Program-made: the position numbers and the translations under genes | NCBI GenBank assembly: GCA_036562635.1 | Contig: DATCJU010000048.1 | Span: forward strand, 1-23,308 | Direction: 5' to 3' | From: DATCJU01 sp036562635 | GTDB lineage: Bacteria; Actinomycetota; Actinomycetes; Mycobacteriales; Pseudonocardiaceae | Length of the DNA stretch: 23,308 bases | The notes under the pieces: generated by a model | What the model saw: the letters and a program-made list of their open reading frames with translations, nothing else | Databases searched by the model: none | Told to the model about the DNA's origin: nothing | Shown here: positions 1-6,614 of the stretch, in pieces | Position numbering within the stretch: the stretch's first letter is position 1 | How the letters are laid out: each line of letters starts with the position of its first letter

Positions 1-1
1 C

Positions 2-604
2 AGAGGACACGTGGTCAGCCACCTCGCCCGCAACGCCGACGCCCTGGTCAATCTGCTGACCTGGGCCAGGACCGGTGTCGAACACCCGATGTACGCCAGC
101 AGGGCGGATCGGGACGCCGACATCGAGGAGGGCGCCAACCGGCCATGGCGTCTGCTGGAGGAGGACCTGATCGCAGCCTGCGAACGGTTCACCGTGGCCG
201 CCGAGAAACTGCCGGAGAGCGCCTGGCAGGCCGAGGTGGTGAGCAGCCGGGGAACCGCCTTCCAGGCCTGGGAGATCCCGTGGATCCGCCTGCAGGAGGT
301 GTGGATCCACCTGATCGACCTGGACTGTGGGCTGGAGTTCGGCGACCTCCCCGCGGAGGACACCGAGGGACTCCTCGACAGCGTGGTGCGGGAGTTCGAC
401 GGACGGCCCGACGTACCGTCCCTGCTCCTGACCGCGGAGCTGCCGGACGGGCGTCAGCGCAGCTGGGAGATCAACGGCAGTGACCCGAACACACCACGGT
501 TCTCCGTCCGGGGACCTGTCGCCGACATGCTGGCGTGGCTGACCGGTCGCGGGGACGGGGCGGGGCTCTCCGGTGACCTGCCCGAGCTGCCCGCCTGGAT
601 CTGA
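2..604 (+). CDS. Maleylpyruvate isomerase family mycothiol-dependent protein, 5' truncated by the window
   Basis: This is the C-terminal part of a DinB-like mycothiol-dependent enzyme of the maleylpyruvate isomerase family. The reading frame is open to the window edge, and the first visible residues RGHVVSHLARNADAL match the metal-binding helix that normally lies some 40-60 residues into these proteins. The true start is therefore outside the window, and the GTG at 11 is only the first in-frame start codon inside it. Family members with the full motif bind a divalent metal and use mycothiol as cofactor, for example to isomerise maleylpyruvate in the gentisate pathway. Many paralogues have unknown substrates, so the specific reaction is not assigned. 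The end is PELPAWI at 604. The last 151 bp overlap the 3' end of the opposing acyltransferase gene. No aromatic-degradation gene is visible next to it. Confidence 0.85.
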   Translation, partial: RGHVVSHLARNADALVNLLTWARTGVEHPMYASRADRDADIEEGANRPWRLLEEDLIAACERFTVAAEKLPESAWQAEVVSSRGTAFQAWEIPWIRLQEVWIHLIDLDCGLEFGDLPAEDTEGLLDSVVREFDGRPDVPSLLLTAELPDGRQRSWEINGSDPNTPRFSVRGPVADMLAWLTGRGDGAGLSGDLPELPAWI

Positions 605-1692
605 CCGCCACCCCCACCGGACGTGCCGCGGGTGAGCCAGCGGTGCGCCGGGCGCTCCACCAACCTGGTGAGCAGCCAGCCGTTGACCACCGCGGCCGCC
701 AGCACCACGACCAACCGTCCCCACGGGCCCACGCCCAGCTCGACGAGATACCGGGCCAGCACGTAGCCGATCTCCTGGTTCACCAGGTACATGCCGTAGG
801 AGATGCCGGCGAGGAACACGATCGGGCGATTCAGGTGGCGCAGCGGCCCGACCCGCCAGTCGGGGCCGACAGCGGCCAGCCACACCAGGAGGAGCATCAC
901 ACCGAAGGCGAGGGTCGACGGGAGGTCCTGGGAGTGGATCTCCTGGGCCACGAGCACCCCCAGCAGGAGGGCGGCCACGTGCCAGCTCGGCATCCGGCCC
1001 CGGCTGTGCAACCAGATGGCCACACCGGCGACGAACAGGTGTGCCCGGTGCAGGCCGAGTCCGTCGAAGAGCGAGCGCACCAGCTGTGGGGCGTCGTCGG
1101 TGCGCAGAGTGCGCAGCACCAGCGGGGCGACCACGATCGTCCACAGGGTCGCCGACACCCGCCAACCTCGCATCCACCCCGTCGGCCACAGCAGAGCCGC
1201 CGCGGTGAAGGCCATGATCTGGATCGGGAGCGTCCAGTAGGCCCCGTCGACGTAGTGCACCTCCGGCAACCAGCTCTGCAGCATCAGGAGGTTGCCCCAC
1301 AGGTCCTTCTCGTTCGGCTGGTACCACCCCGGCACGTCGGCGAGCCGGAGGATCGTGAAGGTGACCAGCACGGCCACCAGGTAGGCGGGAGTGAGCCGGG
1401 CGATCCGGCCCCACCACCACTGCAGCGGGTGGTGTCGCCGCACCGTGACGCACACGAAGAACGCCGAGATGACCAGCAGCGTGCTCGCCCCGAACTGCAA
1501 CGAGAACCGGAACGGCATGGGCCCCAACTCGGGGTGGCTCGCCGGCCCCTGGTTGGTGGCGTGCTGCACGACCACGCAGAACACGGCGAACACCCGCAGG
1601 ACGTCCCAGCTGATACGACGCTGCGAGGGGCGTGGAGATACGGCCGGGGTCCCTTCGCGGCGCCACCCCGGTTCACGAGGATCGGCAGACAT
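454..1692 (-). CDS. Acyltransferase 3 family integral membrane protein
   Basis: A 412-residue polytopic membrane protein of the acyltransferase-3 (OafA/YrhL-like) family. Such enzymes move acyl groups, often acetyl, onto cell-surface sugars, antibiotics or lipids. Family marks are the first-helix motif ISWDVLRVFAVFCVVVQHA with its Arg and His, RIARLTPAY near residue 110, the GAYWTLPIQI segment, and GISYGMYLVNQEIG near the C-terminus, spread over about ten hydrophobic segments. A Gly/Ser/Pro-rich tail of about 50 residues follows the last helix and runs into the opposing isomerase gene. The ATG at 1692 is chosen because the family motif begins 28 residues later. The longer frame up to 1881 adds an Arg/Pro-rich stretch that would overlap the divergent hydrolase gene. 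No clear Shine-Dalgarno is seen; a TACCCT box 7 nt before the ATG suggests leaderless expression. The substrate is unknown. Confidence 0.85.
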   Translation of the reverse strand: MSADPREPGWRREGTPAVSPRPSQRRISWDVLRVFAVFCVVVQHATNQGPASHPELGPMPFRFSLQFGASTLLVISAFFVCVTVRRHHPLQWWWGRIARLTPAYLVAVLVTFTILRLADVPGWYQPNEKDLWGNLLMLQSWLPEVHYVDGAYWTLPIQIMAFTAAALLWPTGWMRGWRVSATLWTIVVAPLVLRTLRTDDAPQLVRSLFDGLGLHRAHLFVAGVAIWLHSRGRMPSWHVAALLLGVLVAQEIHSQDLPSTLAFGVMLLLVWLAAVGPDWRVGPLRHLNRPIVFLAGISYGMYLVNQEIGYVLARYLVELGVGPWGRLVVVLAAAVVNGWLLTRLVERPAHRWLTRGTSGGGGGQIQAGSSGRSPESPAPSPRPVSHASMSATGPRTENRGVFGSLPLISQLR

Positions 1693-1826
1693 TATCCAGA
1701 GGGTATGCGTGACGGCGTCCTCCCGCCGCACCCAGGGTCGGCAAGTGCGACCCGGCGCACACACCCGGCTACCGATGGTGAGCTGGTCGGCGCCCGTGGC
1801 CGGATCGGAGACTAGGGTGAGCGGCC

Positions 1827-2504
1827 GTGGATGTCCTGGACGAGTACACCGGCCATGTCGAGCCGGGTGGCCCGGCCGCACGCCGCACGCTGGAGGCGCT
1901 GACCATCACCAAGGTCTCGGTCGGCCCGATGGACAACAACGCCTACCTCCTGGCGTGCCGGCACAGTGGGGAGGCTCTGCTGATCGACGCGGCGAACGAT
2001 CCCGAGCGGTTGTTGGACCTGATCGGGCACGGCCCCGACCGACCCCAGCTGACCACGATCGTCACCACCCACCAGCACCGTGACCACTGGCAGGCGCTCG
2101 GCGCGCTGGCCGGGGCGACCGGGGCCAGCACGATCGCCCATCCCGCCGACGCCGACGTGCTGCCGGTGCCCGTCGACCGTCTGGTGGAGCACGGTGACGT
2201 GATCGAGGTCGGCGAATGCACGCTGGAGGTGATCCACCTCCGGGGCCACACCCCTGGCTCGATCGCCCTGCTCTACCGTGACCCGCACGGTCACCCGCAC
2301 CTGTTCACCGGGGACTCGCTCTTCCCTGGTGGGGTGGGCAAGACCACCTCTCCGGAGAACTTCCGTTCGCTGATCGACGACGTCGAGTCCCGCATCTTCG
2401 ACGTGCTGCCGGACGAGACCTGGTTCTATCCGGGGCACGGTGACGACTCCACCCTGGGCCGGGAACGCCCGCACCTGGCCGAGTGGCGCGCCCGCGGCTG
2501 GTGA
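1827..2504 (+). CDS. MBL-fold metallo-hydrolase (glyoxalase II-like)
   Basis: A 225-residue metallo-beta-lactamase-fold hydrolase. The metal-binding signature THQHRDHW (HxHxDH) lies near residues 80-87. Downstream ligands follow in the expected order: RGHTPGS with its His, FTGDSLF with the bridging Asp, and FYPGHGDDS with the last His. This order fits the glyoxalase II / GloB-like branch, whose members hydrolyse thioesters or similar bonds with a dinuclear metal centre in the cytoplasm. The true substrate is not evident. The GTG at 1827 is the first start in the frame; AGGGTGAG lies about 8 nt before it, and TAGGGT at 1814-1819 could equally be a -10 box for a leaderless message. The gene diverges from the acyltransferase gene and ends just before a strong hairpin. 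Confidence 0.88.
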   Translation: MDVLDEYTGHVEPGGPAARRTLEALTITKVSVGPMDNNAYLLACRHSGEALLIDAANDPERLLDLIGHGPDRPQLTTIVTTHQHRDHWQALGALAGATGASTIAHPADADVLPVPVDRLVEHGDVIEVGECTLEVIHLRGHTPGSIALLYRDPHGHPHLFTGDSLFPGGVGKTTSPENFRSLIDDVESRIFDVLPDETWFYPGHGDDSTLGRERPHLAEWRARGW

Positions 2505-2523
2505 GCCCGCGTCTCACCGCGTC

Positions 2524-2552
2524 GGGGGCCACCCGCCCGTCGAGTGGCCCCC
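2524..2552 (+). terminator. Rho-independent-type hairpin after the MBL gene
   Basis: A perfect 9-bp stem (GGGGGCCAC at 2524-2532 with GTGGCCCCC at 2544-2552) has an 11-nt loop and is followed by GGTTTCCTC. It lies 20 nt after the hydrolase stop, between two convergent genes, so it probably ends transcription of the plus-strand gene and may also act on the opposing exporter transcript. Confidence 0.7.
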
Positions 2553-2675
2553 GGTTTCCTCATCCCGGTTCCGCGCCGTGGAGACGGTCCGGGGCAGGGG
2601 CCTCCCGCACCGGTGAGCGACGTCGGGGCGCACGGATCGGCACCGGCGGATGCGGAAGGCGAGCCCCGAAGCGGT

Positions 2676-4196
2676 TCACCCGGAGCCGGAAGGGCGGGGT
2701 CCCAGGGGCGGGGTGACCGTCTCCCGGACGGTGCGGGCCGCCCGGCCCCGGGCGCGACGTGTCCGCAGCTCCAGCAACGCGATCACCAGTGCGATCGTGA
2801 TCAGCCCCACGGCGACCAGCACCGCGGTCGTCGCCGACAGGGGGTAGTCGCCGGTTCCGACCAGGGTCGCGTGGAACACCCCGGCCAGCAGGGCGGTACC
2901 CACCGCGGTGCCGATGCGCTGTCCGGTCTGCAACACCGCACCCGCCACCCCCGCCATCCGCGTGGGCACACACTCCAGGGTGAGCGTGGTGTTGGGGGAG
3001 ATCACCGCCCCACCCCCGGCGCCGGCGACGAACAACGGCAGCGCGATCGCCCAGCCGGTCGCGCCAGGAGCAGCCAGGAGCACGGCGAACGCGACCCCGA
3101 GCATGCCGGTCAGCATCAGGAGCAGCCCGGTCACGGTCACCCGTCGGCCCCAGCGGAACACCAATCGCCCGGCGACCGCGGAGGAGGCCGCCGAGGCCAG
3201 GGCGAACGGGGTCACCGCGAGCCCGGCCACCAGGGGCGAGTACCCCAGGCCGATCTGCAGGAACACCGACAGCACCAGCCACACGCCGGTGAACCCACAG
3301 AAGTACACCGCACCCAACACCGCCCCCGGCACGAACCCGGGGGTTCCGGTGAACAGGCGCGGATCCAACAGCGGTGCCCGCCCACGGCGCACGACGTGCC
3401 GCTCCCAGCGCAGCAGGACCACCCCGAGCAACACCGCCAGCGGGAACAGCCACCACAGCGTGAGCAGGCCCCCGCTCTCCGCCCGCACCAACGGCAGCAG
3501 CACGCACAGCACCGCCAGGCCCAGCACGACCGCGCCGACGAAGTCGATCTCCGAACGCAGTCGTCCCGGCCGGCGGTGCCCCACGGGCAGCAGCCGGGCG
3601 GCCAGGATCACCACGACCACACCGATCGGCACGTTGACCAGGAACACCCAGCGCCACCCGTGGGACTCGCCGAACGCCCAGAGGATCACTCCGCCGATCA
3701 CCGGCCCCACCGCGGTGGAGATGCCCACGGTGGCACCGAACAGCCCGAACGCCCGACCGCGTTCGGCCCCGCGGAACAGGTCCTGGATCAGCCCGGTGTT
3801 CTGCGGGGTGAGCAGCCCCGCGACCAGGCCCTGCAGCAGCCGGGCCAGCACGAGCACCGTCACGTTCGGTGCCGCGCCTACCAGGGCGCTGGCTGCGGTG
3901 AACCCGACGAGGGCGATCAGGAACATCCGCCGCCGCCCCAGGACGTCGCCGAGCCGTCCACCGGCGACCAGGGCCAGCCCGAAGGTGAGCGCGTAACCGG
4001 ACACCACCCACTGCACGGCCCCGGCCGAGGCTCCCACCCCCCGCTGGATGGACGGCAGGGCGACGTTGACGATGCTGACGTCCAGCAGGCCCATGAACCC
4101 GGCGGCGAGGGTCACCGCGAGGATCCGCCAGCGCCGGGGATCCGTTCCCGGAAGCGGACCGGCCGCGCCCTGCCCCTCCGTCGACGGCGCAGGCAT
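2676..4196 (-). CDS. MFS drug exporter, DHA2 (EmrB/QacA-like) family
   Basis: A 506-residue major facilitator of the 14-helix DHA2 drug:proton antiporter family. It carries motif D1 LLDVSIVNVALPS (about residues 37-49), motif A GGRLGDVLGRRRMF (79-92), and a motif-C-like VGPVIGGVI in the fifth helix, with the extended C-terminal membrane half typical of 14-helix exporters. It should expel hydrophobic or cationic drugs from the cytoplasm in exchange for protons. The ATG at 4196 is preferred over an upstream start at 4253 because MPAPSTEG leads directly into the usual short cytoplasmic N-terminus and AGGA lies about 9 nt upstream. It is downstream of and co-oriented with a TipA-type regulator gene, but a hairpin separates them and no second copy of the regulator dyad is seen before this gene. 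The functional link is plausible but not shown. Confidence 0.9.
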   Translation of the reverse strand: MPAPSTEGQGAAGPLPGTDPRRWRILAVTLAAGFMGLLDVSIVNVALPSIQRGVGASAGAVQWVVSGYALTFGLALVAGGRLGDVLGRRRMFLIALVGFTAASALVGAAPNVTVLVLARLLQGLVAGLLTPQNTGLIQDLFRGAERGRAFGLFGATVGISTAVGPVIGGVILWAFGESHGWRWVFLVNVPIGVVVVILAARLLPVGHRRPGRLRSEIDFVGAVVLGLAVLCVLLPLVRAESGGLLTLWWLFPLAVLLGVVLLRWERHVVRRGRAPLLDPRLFTGTPGFVPGAVLGAVYFCGFTGVWLVLSVFLQIGLGYSPLVAGLAVTPFALASAASSAVAGRLVFRWGRRVTVTGLLLMLTGMLGVAFAVLLAAPGATGWAIALPLFVAGAGGGAVISPNTTLTLECVPTRMAGVAGAVLQTGQRIGTAVGTALLAGVFHATLVGTGDYPLSATTAVLVAVGLITIALVIALLELRTRRARGRAARTVRETVTPPLGPRPSGSG

Positions 4197-4302
4197 GGGT
4201 CCATCCTGTCCAAGGTCACGGCGGACGGCGACCCGGCAGAGGGATGCACCCATCCCGGGCGGGGCCTGCGTCGATCCGTCGACGTGCGGCCACGGCCGAC
4301 GG

Positions 4303-4338
4303 CCGGAGGGCGCCCGGGGCCGGACAGACGCCCTCCGG
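4303..4338 (-). terminator. Hairpin between the TipA-like gene and the exporter gene
   Basis: A perfect 10-bp inverted repeat (CCGGAGGGCG at 4303-4312, CGCCCTCCGG at 4329-4338) with a 16-nt loop starts 5 nt after the stop codon of the regulator gene. There is no T-tract, as is common in GC-rich actinobacteria. It probably terminates or attenuates the regulator transcript before the exporter. Confidence 0.55.
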
Positions 4339-4342
4339 AGGA

Positions 4343-5116
4343 TCAGTGCGCTGCGGCCCGGTCGGCGTTGGCCCGGATCGCGTCACTGACGAACCGGGCC
4401 AGGCCGGGCGCGATCCCCTCGTAGTACGCGGTGAAACGCGGGTCGGCCAGGTACATCTCCGCAAGACCGCGGTGGATCTCGTAGGTGCAGTCGTAGAACC
4501 AGCGGCTGATGATCCGACGGTGCTCCTCGGCGAGGTCCATCGCCTCCTCGCTGTCGGCCGCCACACCGCGCTGGAAGGCCGCGAGCAGTCTCCGCCCGAA
4601 ATCCTCCTGCTCAGCCTTGTACCGCTGCCAGTCGGCCTTGGTGTAGCCCGCGACCCTGCGCCGCGACTGGGCCCAGGCGTCGGTGTCGCCCCAGCGCTCC
4701 TCGGCCTCCTGCTGGTACTCCTCGTACTTTTCGGCGAACTCGCCTCCGAAGACCTCGAACCGCTCCTCGGGGGTCAGGGAGATACCCATCTGCTGCGCCT
4801 CCATCGCCTTCTCCACGGCCACCACCATCCACTGCAGACGGACGATCCGTTCGGTCAGCAGCTCGTGCTGCCGGCGCAGGTGCGACAGGGCATCGGCCTG
4901 GGGGTCGTCCAGGATGGCCGTGATCTCCTCGAGGGGAAACCCGAGTTCGCGGTAGAACAGGATCTGTTGCAACCGCGCCAGATCGGCGTCACCGTACCGG
5001 CGGTAGCCAGCGGCGGTGCGTTCGCTCGGGGTGAGCAACCCGATCTCGTCGTAGTGGTGCAGTGTCCGCACGGTCACCCCGGCCAGCCGGGCGACCTGCC
5101 CCACCGAGTAGCCCAC
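4343..5116 (-). CDS. TipA-like MerR family regulator with TipAS ligand-binding domain
   Basis: A 257-residue transcription regulator. Residues 1-70 are a MerR winged helix-turn-helix: SVGQVARLAGVTVRTLHHYD, then IGLLTPSERTAAGYRRYGD. A coiled-coil helix (about 75-110) follows. The C-terminal half, with EAMEAQQMGISLTPEERFEVFG and the W/Y-rich helices RWFYDCTYEIHRGLAEMYL, resembles the TipAS domain of Streptomyces TipAL, which binds thiopeptide antibiotics. Length matches TipAL (about 253 residues). The GTG at 5116 follows a strong AAGGGGG ribosome site. The open frame continues upstream for 1.2 kb, but that part is antisense or decayed sequence. The promoter at 5142-5172 has the long 19-bp spacer and dyad used by MerR activators, so auto-activation on drug binding is likely. 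An internal TipAS start is possible. The adjacent exporter may be a target. Confidence 0.87.
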   Translation of the reverse strand: MGYSVGQVARLAGVTVRTLHHYDEIGLLTPSERTAAGYRRYGDADLARLQQILFYRELGFPLEEITAILDDPQADALSHLRRQHELLTERIVRLQWMVVAVEKAMEAQQMGISLTPEERFEVFGGEFAEKYEEYQQEAEERWGDTDAWAQSRRRVAGYTKADWQRYKAEQEDFGRRLLAAFQRGVAADSEEAMDLAEEHRRIISRWFYDCTYEIHRGLAEMYLADPRFTAYYEGIAPGLARFVSDAIRANADRAAAH

Positions 5117-5141
5117 GGTTCCCCCTTTCCCTTGCCCGCCC

Positions 5142-5172
5142 AGACTGGGGCCTCCCGTTACGTGAGGGTCAA
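5142..5172 (-). promoter_or_regulatory. MerR/TipA-type promoter with operator dyad
   Basis: On the minus strand a -35 box TTGACC (5172-5167) is separated by 19 bp from a weak -10 box CAGTCT (5147-5142). The overlong spacer is the hallmark of MerR-activated promoters. Inside it lies a dyad: CCTCACGT (5167-5160), one central base, then ACGGGAGG (5158-5151), with 7 of 8 positions symmetrical. This resembles the CCTCACGT/ACGTGAGG type of site I recall for TipA. It is placed to drive the regulator gene itself. Confidence 0.65.
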
Positions 5173-5234
5173 GCACGCCGACGGAGTGACCTGGATCACG
5201 ACTTGGGTGAAGTCCTGTCCCGAGGCCGTGGGCC

Positions 5235-5640
5235 AGGTCGACGGAGAGCACGGCGAGGGTGGCCGTCGGGTCGTGGGTGACCAGGTCGACCACGCGGAGC
5301 CGCCCGCCGAGCACGGTGACCAGCCGGCGCCCGTCGGTCTTGACCGGGTCGGGCTCGTCCACCCCGGCCTCGTGCACGTTGGTCGTCGAACGGTCCGGGC
5401 CGGGGCGGTCCGGGGCTGCGCCGGTTCGGGACTCCGTGGTGTCCGTCCCGACCGGCCCAACTGAGTCGGTGGGGGCGAGCAGACCGGTTCCACCGTGACC
5501 GCACAGCCCGTACGGGGTCACCTCACGGGCGACGGCGTCCCACAGGGCCTGCGGCATCACCTCGCAGGAGTCGAAGGCCACCGGTGCCGGCACCGCCGGA
5601 TGTGGGGTGGATGCCACGGGGATCGCCGCCGATCCCGCAC
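5235..5640 (-). pseudogene. Remnant of a secreted beta-propeller domain protein (PF09826-like)
   Basis: On the minus strand, in the same open frame as the TipA-like gene, the translation carries clear marks of beta-propeller proteins: VAFDSCEVMPQAL (5580-5542), AREVTPYGL, then STTNVHEAGVDEPDPVKTDG and RRLVTVLGGRLRVVDL, fading after LAVLSVDL near 5235. Full members are secreted proteins of about 600-700 residues; only about 130 residues remain here. There is no start codon with a signal peptide at the 5' side and no propeller blades at the 3' side. The remnant runs into the promoter of the regulator gene. I read it as an N-terminal-region fragment left after deletion or replacement. No stop codon interrupts the surviving piece, so the decay is mainly truncation. 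Confidence 0.6.
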
Positions 5641-5843
5641 GCCCAGGGCCGGTACGAGCCCCGTCAGCACACCCCGGTGGTTGCAGATCTCTCACCCCAT
5701 GGCTGTGCCAGGTGCGAGGCACTCCCCCGCAGCTGGCATCTCCGGGACGGAAATTCACCCGTTCGGGGTTGCGTGCTCCTCCGTCCGCGTGGCGGCACGG
5801 CAGTGACCGGCGCACGCTGGGAGAGGGATGGGAGGTGGCGACG

Positions 5844-6110
5844 ATGCAGGTCGCAGGCTGGCACGTCGAGATCGAGTTCGACGAGGACGGCACACACACC
5901 AGGGCGGCGGCCCTGCTCCGACTCCGCGACGGCACCGAGCTGAGGGCGCGTGGCCGGGCGGCCCGCCACCCGAACGACCCTGCCGAGCCACGAATCGGCG
6001 AGGAGGTCGCCGGAGCCCGGGCACTCGCCGATCTGGCCGAGCAACTGCTGCAGAAGGCCGAGGAGGACATCGGGACGCTCACCCACCGAGCCGCGCACCT
6101 GGTCAGCTGA
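5844..6110 (+). CDS. DUF1876 domain protein
   Basis: An 88-residue protein of the DUF1876 family, whose best-known member is Mycobacterium tuberculosis Rv1738, a hypoxia- and nitric-oxide-induced protein with a fold like ribosome hibernation factors. Family pattern: WHVEIEFDEDGTHTRAAALLRLRDGTELRARGRA split into paired strands, then PRIGEEVAGARALADLAEQLLQKAEEDI and the final THRAAHLV. The ATG at 5844 is preceded by GGAGGTGG with 7-nt spacing, which decides the start over longer in-frame options (5607) that lack a site. The gene is monocistronic as far as visible, with a hairpin about 120 nt downstream. A stress or stationary-phase role is inferred from the family only; no clear DosR-type box was recognised upstream. 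Confidence 0.85.
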   Translation: MQVAGWHVEIEFDEDGTHTRAAALLRLRDGTELRARGRAARHPNDPAEPRIGEEVAGARALADLAEQLLQKAEEDIGTLTHRAAHLVS

Positions 6111-6227
6111 AGGGGTGCCACCATCCGGTACTCGGTGGGATCGCGTCCTCCGCGGCCTCGTGGGAGACCTGGTGTTCGCCTGTCGGACCCCACCCGGGAG
6201 GAGTGACACACGTCACCATCCTCGGAC

Positions 6228-6248
6228 GACGGGGTTGACGACCCCGTC
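6228..6248 (+). terminator. Hairpin downstream of the DUF1876 gene
   Basis: A perfect 8-bp stem (GACGGGGT at 6228-6235, ACCCCGTC at 6241-6248) with a 5-nt loop lies between the DUF1876 gene and the 48-residue gene. It is likely a terminator without a T-tract. Its loop and right arm include TTGACG, so a role in the next gene's promoter cannot be excluded. Confidence 0.5.
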
Positions 6249-6350
6249 CGCCGGGCATCGCTGGAGGGCACGACACGAGTTCCCCGCACCGGATGCGGTG
6301 TGCACCGGGCACCCGTGACCTGACGTCCAGAAGACGAGGGAGAGCACGAC

Positions 6351-6497
6351 ATGTCGCTCATGGATCGGCTGAAGAAGTTCATGAACAGCCGACAGGGTCA
6401 ACAGGTGACGCAGAAGGTGACCAAGACGGCCCGTGATCCGCGCACCAAGGAGCGGGTCCAGTCGTGGATCAACAAGTCCCGCCGCCGGGAGCACTGA
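6351..6497 (+). CDS. Small basic protein, 48 residues
   Basis: A short gene encoding a 48-residue, strongly basic, soluble protein starting MSLMDRLKKFMNSRQGQQV and ending NKSRRREH. The sequence reads as an amphipathic helix followed by a Lys/Arg-rich segment containing ARDPRTKERV. GAGGGA lies 9 nt before the ATG. It resembles the short LKKFMNS-type hypothetical proteins of actinobacteria, but I do not recognise a named family and assign no function. Codon third positions are nearly all G or C, as expected for a real gene here. It lies between the DUF1876 gene and the flavin oxidoreductase, all on the plus strand, with gaps large enough for its own promoter. Confidence 0.7.
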   Translation: MSLMDRLKKFMNSRQGQQVTQKVTKTARDPRTKERVQSWINKSRRREH

Positions 6498-6558
6498 GCC
6501 CGCGAATCCACGGGACTCCTCACTCGCCGCGGTGAGGCCTGCCACATCCGGAAATAGC

Positions 6559-6576
6559 AGCAATCCGCGGGTTGCT
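6559..6576. promoter_or_regulatory. 18-bp palindrome upstream of the OYE gene (candidate operator)
   Basis: AGCAATCCG (6559-6567) followed directly by CGGGTTGCT (6568-6576) forms an 18-bp inverted repeat with 8 of 9 matching pairs. It lies 38 bp before the start of the flavin oxidoreductase gene. Size and position suit a TetR- or MarR-type repressor. No such regulator gene adjoins it, and a clear -10/-35 pair was not found. Confidence 0.4.
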
Positions 6577-6614
6577 GGTCGCAGTACAAGGTCACGCGAC
6601 CAGGAGGACCGCGG

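Noticed and set aside
2544..4424. A 626-codon plus-strand open frame
   Set aside because: It lies antisense to the DHA2 exporter; the product is a Gln/His/Pro/Arg-rich string without motifs.
5607..5843. A longer N-terminus for the DUF1876 protein
   Set aside because: The family domain begins right at ATG 5844, which has GGAGGTGG before it; the upstream part has no homology signal.
5117..6382. The 5' extension of the regulator frame to 6382 as a 679-residue protein
   Set aside because: MerR proteins begin at the helix-turn-helix; a strong ribosome site precedes GTG 5116, and the extension runs antisense to the DUF1876 gene and through the propeller remnant.
6518..6537. CCTCAC/GTGAGG hairpin after the 48-residue gene
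   Set aside because: Only 6 bp of stem; could be chance in this GC-rich background, so it is not listed as a terminator.
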